In this document: positions 1-12,100 of the stretch, in pieces
Layout of the letters: each line of letters opens with the position of its first letter
Position numbering within the stretch: position 1 is the stretch's first letter
Assembly: GCA_004194705.1 (NCBI GenBank)
Contig: SADC01001279.1
Span: 744,001 to 808,000 of the forward strand
Length of the DNA: 64,000 bases
Direction of reading: 5' to 3'
Source of the DNA: Ditylenchus dipsaci
Lineage: Eukaryota > Nematoda > Chromadorea > Rhabditida > Anguinidae
Notes under the pieces: generated by a model
Told to the model about the DNA's origin: nothing
Database searches by the model: none
Seen by the model: the letters and a program-made list of their open reading frames with translations, nothing else
Translations under genes and position numbers: made by a program

Positions 1-70
1 GCTGCACTCTTAGCATTATCTGCAAAAAACAACTTTTAAGTTAAAGAGAGATTTGAAATCTTGGACATAC

Positions 71-3000
71 CCACTTGCACAGACACCCAAATAGCAGTTC
101 TTCTCAGCAAATTTCTGGTACTTGCACTAGAAGACTACTGCCTGATTGTAGACTGTCTTTCGAAGACTTGCGGGAGATGTCGAACAATTCGCCTGGGTGG
201 AATTTAGGACCGTCTGTAAATATCGAACTTGTTATTAGAAAAATGCTCAAAAGTTTCACCCTACAAAGGCTTTGATTTGCAAATCGACCACGATTGGACG
301 AAGTAATTTCGCTTCAGAATTTTCGAAAAACTCGCAAAAGATTAGAAAGTTTGGTTTTTTCATGATTTTGGTGTTGTTCAAAAGATAAAAATAAACAAAA
401 TGGAAAAAGGCGCGAATTCAAAACAATGGCACATGTGACCAAACGTCCCTAAAACCGTAACTACTCATTTGCGCGCACTCATTTTTGAAAGTTTTGAAAA
501 ATATTGATCTTTAACCACAGTCAATCTTGGGTAATTTTTTGTATGACATCACTCATGTGTAAAAATCATTCATGTGTAATCCACCATTAAAAGGCTTTTT
601 GTAATTTAGATTTTAAGTCTTCTGCCATTAACGCATAAGATGAGGTTTTCGAAAATTTCTCTATAAGCTATTCCCGGTTTCATTTGTCGAAGAACACATT
701 TTCCAATGTTGAGGCAAGACTATTATTTGTTCATCATTGTTATGATTATTTGTTCATTATTGAAATTTATTGTTTTTTAGTCAAAGCACTTTTGCGCCGC
801 TCATGATGATTCTGATGCTTGTTAACTTTCACGGTGTCTACTATCCTTGGCATTTCTTCCAAAACAAGATGTTGCTCGTTGCTTTGATGAAATAAAAGAA
901 GCCTTGCAAATTGCGCCCGTGTTCCAGGAATTAAACCTTGAAAACAATTTACAAGCTGAAGAAGAAGAGGAAGGCCATCAGGAAGAAGAAATCTTCAAAA
1001 TGATCTTATTTGTCTGTTAGCATTATTGAGTTGTTTTGAAATAAAAGTCTGTTACAGTCGATGCTCAATATAACGTCCCTGAAGGACCGTCCGAAATGAG
1101 ACGTTATAACGAGAGGACGTTATATCGATCGTCGATTTATCGAGAATACACTGTAGTCTAGCCAAAAAAAAAGAATTTTCTAATATAACGTTATATTCGA
1201 GCGAAACGTTATATTGAGCATCGTTATATCGAGCGTCCACTGTATTAGTGTTTTATTGTGATAACGGTTGTCATTGGTAAAAATTTTGGCCTCAACTTTT
1301 TTCAATTCGGGTCAATAAGAATCTAAACTCAAGACGATTACGATTTCCTATTCACCATATTTCTAAAAATTATTATTTCTTGATCTTTCTCAACTCAATA
1401 AGTCTTAATTATTCTTAATCAGGTCGGCGGAAAGTTATCATAGTTCCCCAGCGGTTATTCATAATATTATATGTTTAATGGAGGCGGGCACTCATGAGTT
1501 GCGCGCAAATGAGTGCGCGCAAATGAGTACGAACCCCTAAAACTTATTTTACCGATTTTTTTTAAGTTCGTGTTTTGAAACCCTGTTTTTAGACTCCATT
1601 TAGTTATAGAGTGATAGGTCCACATTATAATAGACCTTATTCGGTGTAGGAGGGCCACCGATTTGTTCACTATATGTTTTTTTTATATTTTTTCACGGTA
1701 ATTATGGTCAATTTAATCACCATAATCAACTCGTTCATTATATAAAGTGGTGGCTAAAAACTGGTGGCCCCCTAAACGAATAAGGTCGTTATAATATTTG
1801 CGCCTTCAAAACCTACATATTCTATATCCGAGATCTCCAAAAATAGCATTGTTCACCTTCCTTACTCTCCAATTTTCCCGCATTCTCCTTAGCTCATTAA
1901 AAAAATTGTTTCTTCGACCACTCGATTCAGCTGTTAGTTGTCTGGCGCTCAGTGCTCGCTCCATCATTTTTGACGCTTCTGACAAAGCCTGAAGAAAACA
2001 AACATAAAATATCCAAAAAGGCATGAGAATCTACCTTCCTGCGAGTACACAGTTGGAATCCTTTGGAATTGTTAGCTTGATCTAATATCTTTGCTGGATC
2101 CTCGGATTGAACGGCTATGGTTAATGGAGCATGTAATCTGTGTTATTGACCACGTTGAGGGTGTCCAAGAGCACGTTGATCTCTTGCAAGGATTGGCTAA
2201 ATCAAGACCGTGATGATTTACAGACAAGAAAATTTTGAACTGACTGTAAATGTTTGGCAACGCCAGACCATGGTCCAGCCACAGGCTCCACCTTACTGCT
2301 TGCAGTCTCTCTTTTAAGTGGGTGGTTGGACAGATTGTCCATTTCGGCATCCTCTCCCATGCCTTTTTCTTCATCATCAGTGTCATCGGCTAGATCGAGA
2401 CTTGCCTCGTTTCCAACTACATCTCTCCAATTAATGGACTGTGCATTTTTGGCAAGCACGTCTTTGAACTCTGGAGGTCTGAAAAGTAGGGGAGATAATA
2501 TAATACGCTTTTACTCAACATAAAACAAGCTTATGAGGCCGGAGGGCGCTATCGGAGAATCTGTTTCCCCTTTTTGCCTTGGTCCCTCCTGTTTATTTTG
2601 GTGAAAAATACTTTGGTCTCCCCTGCTGTTTTCAATCTTATTTTAATGTTTTTTTTAATTGAAAAAACAGCAGGGGGACCAAGGCAAAAAGGGGAAACAG
2701 ATTCTCCGATAGCGCCAAGGCCGGAGTGCATTATAAGCAGTCCACCCAAAATGACACAAAATGAGGTTTTTTTAATGTCATAAAGCTTTTAACGTGTAGA
2801 AAACACGTATATAGGTGGGGGAAGACCATTTCCAAGAATTTTTTTTTTGACTAAAAATCGACTTTTTTATCTTGGGGTGGGGGCCGAGGTAAACTAACCT
2901 GAAAGGGTACTCAGATACCTTATATGGTGGTTGTTAACCTGTTTTGGTCATTAGAGCTGGGCAGAAAAAGCTTCTTTACGCATTTTCTTATGTGACTCTT

Positions 3001-5816
3001 GCTCGGAATCATGTATAAGAAAAGTGATCTCTAACCCCTTCGGTGTCTTGAGGTTGAGATGCGCACACCCACATACCTTAGACATGAATCGCTCGAAAGT
3101 GACTCTGGATGCATGAAAACATTATGCATACCAGATTTTTTTAATGCGGTAGCCCCAGTTAATAAAACTATGTTCGAATTCCATCTTTTTGGGTATTTAG
3201 TAGGGTTGGCCTCCCTAGCTCCCTGAAAACTGTTATGTGCATCAAACAATAAATGTCCACTAGCAGGATTTAAAGCTACCTGAATTTATATTGGACTGCC
3301 ATGAATAGCCATAAATAACCCCCTTAATACCCCTCATAAAAAAATCCACAACCCCCACTCAGCATCAAAGCTGAGTGAATGTATTGGGGTGGTAAGTAAG
3401 TCATGGCGGTTTTTTCTTTATTTAGATTTCGCCCTAATGTGACATATTTTTACCATAGTGTTATATGTCGTTTCGTATAGGAGAGTCTCCTCTTTCATTG
3501 CTATTTTTTAGTTTTTATGATTTCACAATAAAATATCGATTTTTAGCTTTCGAGAATAGAGGTTCACGTTGAAAATAAGAATGGTCTCCGACATCTTTAA
3601 AACTGGTCAAAACTTTAGTTAACTGTTGGGTGCTACAACAACTTCTTAGCATTATGTTGTAGCGCAGATTGAGAGCTTCGAAATCTACCTCACAGAATAA
3701 TTTTTGACTGCAAAAGTGTTGAGATATGGCGTTTTTGAAAAAGCAAATTCTTCAAAAATTGAACAAGTTTTTTTCATTTTTCAGCATTTCGATCATTTTT
3801 GAAGAATTTGCTTTTTCAAAAACGCCATATCTCAACACTTTTGCAGTCAAAATTATTCTGTGAGTTAGATTTCGAAGCTCTCAATCTGCGCTACAATCTA
3901 ATGCTAAGACGTTGTTGCAGCACTTAAGTAAACTTTTGACCAGTTTTAAAGATGTCGGAGATCATTCTTATTTTCAACGTGAACCTCTATTCTCGAAAGC
4001 TAAAAATCGATATTTTATTGTGAAATCATAAAAACTAAAAATAGCAATGAAAAAGGAGACTCTCTTATACAAAACGACATAAGTTTAAAAATTCTGGCTC
4101 TCTTCTTAGTTGATGCTGTCTTTCTTTGCTCTGGCCTCAGGTATCTTCTCTGTTTTGTTCCTTTTTTTTCAGCCCTTGGTTAATGGTTTAAAAATTCAAA
4201 TCATCGATAAAGTAGCCATTTTTTTCGTTCTGATTCTATTTTGTGTCTTATTGCCGAATCCGGTTCTTTTTCGCCTTGGCCTCCCCTATCGTTGAAAAAG
4301 CACTGCATTAGCTGCCATACGACTAAATTTGCACAGTTTACGGAAAAAAATTTATTTTTGATGATAAATCAGGACAAAACTTTTTTTGGGGCAAATTTAC
4401 TTTTCTGGACAAATTTTGGTTTTGTCTAATTAGCTTTGAATCTTGAATCTCTGTTTTGTTCCTTTTTTTCAGCCCTTGGTTAATGGTTTAAAAAATTTTT
4501 TAAACCGAGGGCTAAGGCCAGAGCGACCGAAAGCTGATAAACCGAGAGCTGAAAAAAGGAACAAAAGAGAGAAGATACCTAAACCGAGGGCTGAAAAAAA
4601 AGGAACAAAAACAGAGAAGATACCTAAGTCCAAATCGTTTAAATCGAGGGCTGAAAAAAGGAACAAAAGAAAGGTACATACCTCCGGTTCGGGGTCTCGG
4701 GTAGGTAAAACCGTGGTTTGGTCTTATTAAATAGGGTTAGTTTTAAACCAAGGGCTGAAAAAAAAGGAACAAAACAGAGAAGATACCTGAGGCCAGAGCA
4801 AAGGAAGACAGCATCAACTAAGAAGAGAGCCAGAATTTTTAAACCAAGGGCTGAAAAAAAGGAACAAAACAGAGAAGATACCTGAGGCTTATAGCACTAA
4901 GGTATAGCACTAAGGTAAAAATATTTCACATTAGGGCTAAGTCTTTATGAACAAAAACCGCCATGACTTACTTAGCAACCCAATACTACGATCCTGCCAG
5001 ACAAAAACAATCAACAGAGAATTATCGAGAACTAACTTTTTAAGTTAGCGACCTGACTCTGCCAAAACGATAAATTTGAACTTTTAATTTTTTTAAGTTT
5101 TTTACATCTCTTAAAGAGCTTGCTTTTTTTTCACATCCAAAGTGCAAACTCAGGGCTTTCCAATGGCACCAAAAAAAAGTGAAACACAGCTTACCTACCT
5201 TAAATTTCTCGGAATTAACAGAATAACCACTAGAGTCTAGCAAACATTTTCGTAATAAAAACTCAATGAGTTTATAAAAATTTCAAAACCAGCAAAACCA
5301 AGCCCCATAACAGGATTTTACGTGACCTAATCTCTGTAAAACTCTGTTACTTGATCTTATTTTGCTTGTTTCTGAACTTGTTAACAAGTTAAAATTGATG
5401 GGTTTTAGAAAATAATACTTATGGATTCTAAAATAAACTTTTTCTTGAGTTTCGCTATTAGCAGATGAATTTAAAAAATAAGGTTGAAATTCTTCGAAAG
5501 GTTTCAAATTAAAATTCTGAAACCCAACAAAAAATTAATCTTAGTTTTTATAAACCAAAACATTTTGCAACCCACTAGAGAGTGCTAGTCAATTTGATGT
5601 CTTTGGAGGACTTTTCCGACAACGTAATATAAAAAAGTTCGGCAAGTTCAGGAAATACAAAAAAGTTCGAGAAAACTACTAACAAAATTGAAAAGTCAAA
5701 AAAACTTACTTTATGTACTTTTCGACGCCGTCATAACCAATCTCCTGGATTTTCCATTCGTTTAAAGACTCAACACAAATTTCTACACCTCTGCGGGAGG
5801 AACCTGATGCTGGCAT
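71..5816 (-). CDS. MED17: Mediator complex subunit 17 (MED17), 5' part, split gene
   Basis: Head-module subunit of Mediator, which links activators to RNA polymerase II in the nucleus. Exons on the minus strand are 5816-5710, 2478-2245, 2196-2035, 1988-1817 and 213-71; the gene then runs off the window. The start codon at 5816-5814 gives MPASGSSRRGVEICVESLN, then QEIGYDGVEKYI, matching the MED17 N-terminus (family: ESAC..QVQEVGLDGTETYL). Exon 2 is acidic and ends WSGVAKHL. Exon 4 has the family block RRMRENWRVRKVNNAIFGDLGYRI in two parts, RRMRENWRVRKV and IFGDLGYR. Exon 5 has GPKFHPGELFDIS and WVSVQ. Intron phases agree from exon to exon. Two exons each need one extra base (near 2119-2129 and 111-121) to keep frame and phase. 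Intron 1 (3.2 kb) and intron 4 (1.6 kb) are full of repeats. No C. elegans-specific feature was used. The identification rests on remembered human MED17 and is strong. Confidence 0.88.
829..1020 (+). pseudogene. MULE transposase C-terminal fragment in MED17 intron 4
   Basis: The frame from 829 reads SRCLLSLAFLPKQDVARCF followed by an acidic, glutamate-rich tail and a TAG at 1018-1020. The core LLSLAFLPKQDVARCFDEI resembles ITAMAFVKPEDVMPVFAEL in the MULE transposase at 26155-26960 of this window, which is the usual C-terminal AxAFVPxxDV segment of Mutator-like transposases. A TTTTAG acceptor precedes it. No start codon or other transposase domain is nearby, so it is a fragment. It lies antisense inside a MED17 intron. 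Confidence 0.5.
1050..1245. repeat. Inverted ACGTTATATCGAG repeats in MED17 intron
   Basis: Units close to ACGTTATATCGAG occur several times in both orientations between 1066 and 1230, and the ends (CAGTCGATGCTCAATATAACG; CGTTATATCGAGCGTCCACTG) are roughly inverted. It looks like a small foldback or MITE whose arms are made of a short repeated unit. The open reading frames across it are by-products of the palindrome. Confidence 0.6.
2535..2722. repeat. Foldback element with GGGGACCAAGG arms
   Basis: The arm GCGCTATCGGAGAATCTG then TTTCCCCTTTTTGCCTTGG (2547-2585) returns inverted at 2675-2716. The middle is A/T-rich. The CCTTGGTCCCC(C)TGTTGTTTTT motif here recurs across the window (near 10470-10735, 16985, 42175, 45335, 48500), suggesting a common ancestral element. 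It lies in MED17 intron 1. Confidence 0.7.
3030..3200 (-). repeat. Dispersed repeat family A, copy 1
   Basis: On the minus strand this carries the core GCATCCAGAGTCACTTTCGA, then TAAGGTATGTGGGTGTGCGC and ATCTCAACC. The same core appears at about 9075-9215 (+), 12005-12240 (+), 34745-34930 (+) and 45085-45295 (-). The peptide [20 protein letters not shown] seen in one frame of every copy results from the shared DNA, not from a gene. It lies in MED17 intron 1. Confidence 0.75.
3468..4082. repeat. Near-perfect ~600-bp palindrome
   Basis: The left arm (3468-3780) with AAATATCGATTTTTAGCTTT, GTCTCCGACATCTTTAAAAC and GTTGAGATATGGCGTTTTTG is repeated inverted in the right arm (3785-4082). The outermost match is GGAGAGTCTCCT / AGGAGACTCTC. 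There is almost no spacer, so a very long hairpin is possible. No coding content is seen. It is probably a MITE or foldback transposon in MED17 intron 1. Confidence 0.85.
4100..4890. repeat. Inverted arrays of AGGAACAAAACAGAGAAGATACC
   Basis: Around 4110-4200 and 4440-4500 the unit GTATCTTCTCTGTTTTGTTC precedes CAGCCCTTGGTTTA; from 4500 to 4885 the same unit runs inverted (GGCTGAAAAAAAGGAACAAA then CAGAGAAGATACCT) at least six times. The outer ends (CTTTGCTCTGGCCTCAGG / CCTGAGGCCAGAGCAAAGG) are inverted. A similar unit reappears at 38710-38750. The lysine/arginine-rich frame at 4443-4730 is the repeat read as protein. Confidence 0.75.
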
Positions 5817-6198
5817 TCCTGAGGCAAACATGCAATATATAGAAATACCAAATAATTAACACAAAAAATTGACACGAAAGATTTTAGCAAAATTATTATC
5901 AAATCTGATGAAAGCAGAATTGATATCAAAACGATTGTTGCTAAAAAAGTTTTCGAAATATTATTTCGTCCCACTTCCCTTTTGGCATTATGATCTTTGT
6001 TTGTGGTGGCTAGATTGTGTCACAAAAATTCCACCCTGTTTCATTTCAGTCTGTCAGATGGTCTTGAAATGATTTGTGAAAAAATTTCAAGATAATTCCA
6101 GCAGAAGCTAATTTTACGCTTTTGATTTAGGCTCAAAGCAAGCCTTGAATACAGACACGAGTTAAAAAATAGTTTTTCTACAAATTTGTTAATTGGAG
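5817..6198. promoter_or_regulatory. Shared upstream region of MED17 and TFIIA-L copy 1
   Basis: The start codons of MED17 (-) and TFIIA-L copy 1 (+) face away from each other with 382 bp between. Both 5' UTRs and any promoters must lie here unless the transcripts are trans-spliced. The stretch is AT-rich without the repeats that fill most non-coding sequence in the window. I see no convincing TATA box or named site. Calling it a bidirectional promoter is inference from layout. Confidence 0.5.
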
Positions 6199-9100
6199 AT
6201 GGCACAAAATTCTACTGGTCATGGAATTGTAAGTTGCATGCGAGATATATGTTAGAAAGGTTTGCAAATTTATGCATCTGCAAAAAATCGGGCACCTGTT
6301 ACTCACCCTGAAAATCTCGAGACAAAACACTAAGTCTACAAAATCAGGGTTAGTGGGTTCAGCAGCGACATGCACTGGCCTAAAGCAACAATGGGGACCG
6401 CCATAAAAAAGTTGGAACCCAACAATTCAAAGCAGTTATAGCGCTGCTTCTTCTCACAGCAGATTCTTTCTTATAGCTGTATTTGTGTCTTGAAGACGCC
6501 ATATAATTCGCTTCGGCAGCTATTTCTCAATTTTTCTCTCAACTTTTTTCATGGGAAAAGTTTTAGGAAGACATTTATCGCGGCGTAATCAGTGATGTGA
6601 TCCTACAAGTCCGAGAAGCTTTTCTCGATGAAAATGTGGATGTTGATGTGCTGCAGCAATTAAAGACTGTATGTTTAAAACTCTTTTCAAATCAATTTCT
6701 AGCTCTATTCCACTGCAGTCGACTCCTTCCGTAGTGGCCACTGGCTATCCGGTGTACCGGCCACTATAGTGGGGTAACCACTATGGCTAAAAGAGTTAAC
6801 TGTACTAGGTGGTCTTTCGGCATTGATCTTACCGTTACTTTTTACTATATTTTTCTGAAACTTTTTTAACTTTTCGAAAATGCATCAATTACACAATAAG
6901 CATAAATTCTCGTTGATTGCTTAGAAAATTTTTCTAGGTAGTTCCAATCTTTGGCACGAAATGAAATACAAAATTTAAAAGAACAACAGGGGATGAAGGC
7001 GAGAACCCCTAGTAGTGGAATGGGCCCTAATTTCTTTCACACCACTTTTCTATCTCAGACTTGGGAGAACAAACTTAAAGCATCTGGAGCAGTGGATTTG
7101 GACGGCCCAAAACTCTTACCACCCCTATAATCCGGCAACCAATAAATCGTCAGACAGCTGCTGCAAATCGACCTACAGTAATTTTCTTGTAGCTTATGAC
7201 CTAGCTCGAATGTCCATTACTGTTTCAGAATGTTGCTGGGCCATCTGCCGCACCTACCACCACGAATGCTTCTGTCGCGTCAGCACAGATACAGAAGCAA
7301 TCAGACAATAGTAATATGAATATCATGCGTCAAAGTGATATTCAGCATTCAGTTGGAAATGGAATGACCACTCAAAACATCCAAAACATTCAATATCTTC
7401 AGGTACCTCATTTCCTCTAATTGTAGCCTCTTTTCATCCTCGTTCAAAAATCGTTGAATGAAAACAGATTTTTCAGAAAATATTTGCCGGTCTCGATCAA
7501 AGACGTAGCAAAAACTTTTTCCGGTCGTCATTTTACATACGCCACTTTCAACTTTTACACCTTTTTTCGGGGCAAACCTTTTTCTTGTCGTAAAAAAACT
7601 TTATTCTGCTGCTAAAATATTTTTTCTGCCGCTACGCATATTTTATTTTGACGCAAGAAATTGTTTTACAGCAAGAAAAAAATTTGCGTAAAAAAGGTTT
7701 TTACGGCAACAAAAGTGTTGATACGGCAAAAAAGCCTTTTTTCCGGCAAGGAAAACTATTTTTACGGCAAGAAAAAGGTTCGCCCTTTTTTGTTCTATAA
7801 CGTTTTTCAAAAAAAATCAGGGAGGAGACTGAAGCCCGATTAGCCTTTTTCCTGACTACGCCTATGGTCTCGAAATAACCTACCACTATAAAAAGGTTCT
7901 TTATATTGAGACTGGAAGCTTTTTTGCGCAAAACTCTTGCCATTTACAAAAGTCGCTGGCGAAAAATGAATTCTGCCAGCCAAAAACAGCTGAAAAAATA
8001 TTTTAGAAATTGATTTAAAAAGTGTTTTATAATAATTTGGAAAGTTTCCATAGAAACTTTTCTATAAAAAAGTTCCACATATTTTACCAAAATATTTGTT
8101 GGCATAATTTTCTAAACCATAACTAATTTTCAATTCCTATTTTTAGAATACTGGCCTGATGGACCCTTCTCAACTGCTAGGAAATAGTGGCGGAATTCAA
8201 TTTCCTCCCGGTTTTCGGGTGGTCAGCACAGTGGCTAATGCGAATCTGGCTCAATATGGAGCTTTGATGCAAGGTGGGAATTTCAGACATTTTTCTCTCT
8301 GAACATTTTAAATTTTCAGGCATGCAGGCTGGCTCCCAAAACATTGTAGTGATTCCAACCGCTGGTGGCCAACAAGTGCCGATGAATTTGAGTGCACTGG
8401 CGGCTCAAACCTCTGGTGGCCAGTTGATTCAGGCCATGCGTCCAACTCCACAGCAACTGATTGCTATGAAAAGTGAGCCAAATGTGCGCAACATTAAGCA
8501 ACTAGATGGGGCTGGTGGGGTGTTGCTAGATGAATCAGAAGATGCAAAAATATCATACAGTCCGGTGCAAGCTTCCAGTTCGAGAGGTATGCCTTGTAGC
8601 CAATAAATTTTTTAAATATTATTATTTTAGCTAAAGAATTGGCTTCTACTTCAAAACCGGAGTCAAAACCATCAAAAGGAAAAATTTTACAACTGGATGG
8701 TGGACCTGGAATGGTAGAAATTTGGACGATTTTATTATAGTCAAAGTGCAACTTCGACCCCCTAAAGTTGAATCGGTCACCTTCTGGGTCCGGCCATTGT
8801 TACCACCATTTTTCTCAAATTTCGATTATTTTAACCAGTATGTGGTTTGATGTGTTTTTAACCGGCTTTCAGCTTCAGCTTTTTTTAATGAATTCGAACG
8901 AATTCTGCCTTCGCCCCGCCCCGTGCCCGGACTATTTTTTTCATGCCCCGGCACCGCCCCATGCCCCGAGGCAAATCCAGCCACTGACCCGGTACCGCCT
9001 CACGCCCCGGGCGGGGCGGACCAATCAGTGGGGGCCACCAATCACACAGGGCCCGCTAGCAAGAAGATGTTGAACAGAGTTTCGAATACTGGGGCCTACC

Positions 9101-12100
9101 TCGTGAATAAACTCTGGTATGAATGCTTTTTCACGCACATAGAGTCACTTTCGAGTGATTTGTGTCTAAGGTATGTGGGTGTGTGCATCTCAACTCCAAG
9201 CCCCAAGCCCCTTTAAACATAAAGCCATAAACCATGCCCTTCCCTTCAGTGGTTCGAAATACCTGGGGGTCACTAAGCCGACTAAACTTGTATTTATTTG
9301 AAGGCCAGTCAAATTCTGCATTAGATAAGCACTTTAGCTACACAAATTTGCTTTCAAAGAAAAAGTTACACGAGACAACTCAAAGTGCGATACCTCCAAC
9401 TATAAAATACAACCATCTACTAAATACGTGTGATAAATCGTAAAAAAACCCTTTTTTTAAACTTCAGCACTAGATTTTGAACAAAGCGCTCTCATCAGCA
9501 CAAACCGATTTTAAAGTGTTAACCAGCCGGTCTACGAAAAAAATACTGAATGGTGCCCTAGTGAAAGCTATAAATTTTTAAAAATAACTGTTAAAATCAG
9601 AATCCAAAATTGTAAAATTGTCGTATTCAGGTGTATGATAAAGCCAAGTGAAATGAAGCCTTATGGCTCATTCACGGACTGCGACTTAGACTGAAACTAT
9701 TTTGGCTACATGAACACTTTCTTAATCTCACGAGGGAACCTCTCCAGCTGCCTTTTCAGAAGGCATGAATTTGACTGGTAAGCGAGAAACGGTTATTTAC
9801 AAGTTGTAAAATACTTTATGACTGGCGCGAATGGGCGAAAAAATTGGCTGAATATGAATAAACATTTTCGTATACGGCGCGCAAAGTTTTTAGGTCAGCT
9901 GCTTTAGTTATGGCCAACTTTAAACTGTTCTCTGGCTCCATCTCGAAAAATTTGAATGCTTTTTTGAAATAGACATTTTGTAGAGGGCATTCCGGCTTAA
10001 AAAAGAAATATAAACATGCATGATAAAAAATATTCTTCTAAAAGCAGATAAAATCTAAAATAGTACCGGGGCTGAAAAAACCCACCAAACATCCCAATGC
10101 TTTTAAGCTTTGAATCGGGTGGGCAATTTTTGGATATATTCAGCTGTGGCCAATGTTGTGGATTTCATCTGCTTTTAGAACAAAATTTTTCACGCTACTC
10201 GTTTTTTTAACTTTTTTTGAGATGGAGCCAAAAACAGTTCAAAAGTTGGCCGCAGCTGAGTCGGCTGGTTTGACAACTTTGCATGCCGTCTACGAAAATT
10301 TTTACTTATACCTAGCCAATTTTTTTCGCCCATTCGCACTACTCAAAAGGTATTCTACAACTTGCGAAAAACCGTTTCTCGATCACTAGTCAAAATCATG
10401 CCCTCTGAAAAAACAGCTTGAAAGGTTAGGAAAGCCTTACTGGCCCTAGTGCAGAAGCGGTTGTAGAAATTCACCTTGGTCACCCCTGTTGTTTTTTATC
10501 GAAAAACAGCTTGGTCTCCCTGTTGTTTTGAAGGTGATCATGGTAAAGGTGATCATGTTAACCATAATCCCATGGTCACTACAATCACTATATTAATAAA
10601 CTATAATGAACAGGGGGACCAAGGCATATTTCGCAAAAAAACAACAGGGGGGACCAAGGCATATTTCGCAAAAAAACAACAGGGGGGACCAAGGCATATT
10701 TCGCAAAAAAACAACAGGGGGACCAAGGCAAATTTTGGCAACCGCTTCTGCACTAGGACCGCCTTATTAGTCTTAGTCTCAGGTGTTCACCGATTGAGGC
10801 TTAGACTGAGACTAAGACTAATTTTCTTTTTGTGGAAAACATGAAATGCAGGATCGAAAATATTTTTTTACTATTTGAAAGGGTTGTTGCATGCTTTCTT
10901 TCTTAACCAGTCATCTTTACCGGGCACGCGACCTTATTGCAAACTGCTCCGGATGTAATGAAGTAACGGATTTTTTGAAGCCGATCGAACACTCACATGG
11001 TATGGCTGACAACATAGTTTGGGCCATCTCTGTGCTCTAGAATTTCCTTACTGAAGTGATGGAGGAGGAAACGGACTTGAACAGAAGCATGGCAAGATTT
11101 CCGAATTGGCGGCTAATAAGCACCGGTGCATCCGAAGAAGTTGCCAATCCAAAAAACATAAGAAAAAAGCTTGTCGAAATTTTTCATGGTGTTGTTAGCG
11201 TATATTTTCACGAAGAAATTATTTAAACAAAGAAATTAATGAAAATTGTTTATATTGTTCACAGTGCACTGTGGACAGGTAAAACAAAGTCTTAGTCTCA
11301 GTCCATGAATACCTTAGACTAAGACTTAGACTAAATTATTTCGCCTCTATGTATAATACCCTTTAGTTTCAGTCTAAGTCTTAGTCTCAATCTTAGTCTA
11401 AGTCTCAGTCGCAGTCCGTGAACAAATTTCATTAATGCAATTCGACTGAGTGGACCCTGCCCTTTTCAGACCGACAGTTCCTCAGAAGACGAAATGGATG
11501 AAGAAGAAGACCCCTTGCACAGATATGCCCGGTTGGAGGATGACAAACTTGATGGAGATGTATGTTTATATGATAGTCAACCAACTATATTTACTCGCCC
11601 TTTAAGATTGTGGAAGAGGACCCGCTTAATTCAGATGATGACCAAAGTGATGACGAAGATTTGGAAACTCTTTTCGACGCTGAGAACGTAGTAGTTTGCC
11701 AGTTTGAGAAGGTATCTAATGTAGGACAGTACTTATTTGCCACGAAAGATTTTTTTGCTTTTTTTATTTTTGTTGTGGCACCTGTTCACTTCGGGAGGGA
11801 GGGGGGGGAGGTTGGCGCATTTTATAATAATTTGTAGATCATATTTTATCGACTACTTAGTAATTTATTCATGCATTATTTTTGAGTTATAATTTTTGAG
11901 TTCTAGTCAATAAAAAATTTAGTTTTGGGACCACCCAAAAATACCTATTTTGACCGTTTTTGAAGGGATTTAGGGCTGTATTGGGGTGGAAATGGACCAA
12001 AAATAGGCCAATTTAGTGTGAAAGGAAGATTTTGAACATAGTTTTGTTGACTGAGGCCTACCGCATAAAGAAACTCTGGTATGCATACATTTTTTATGCA

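Noticed and set aside
4443..4730. Open frame of 95 residues rich in Lys/Arg (repeated RAEKRNKREKIPK)
   Set aside because: It is the AGGAACAAAACAGAGAAG array read as protein; no start context, no family, and the array continues outside the frame.
7092..7153. A 62-nt intron in exon 3 of TFIIA copy 1 as explanation of the stop
   Set aside because: GTGGAT is a weak donor, and one added C gives a longer continuous product; kept only as an alternative.
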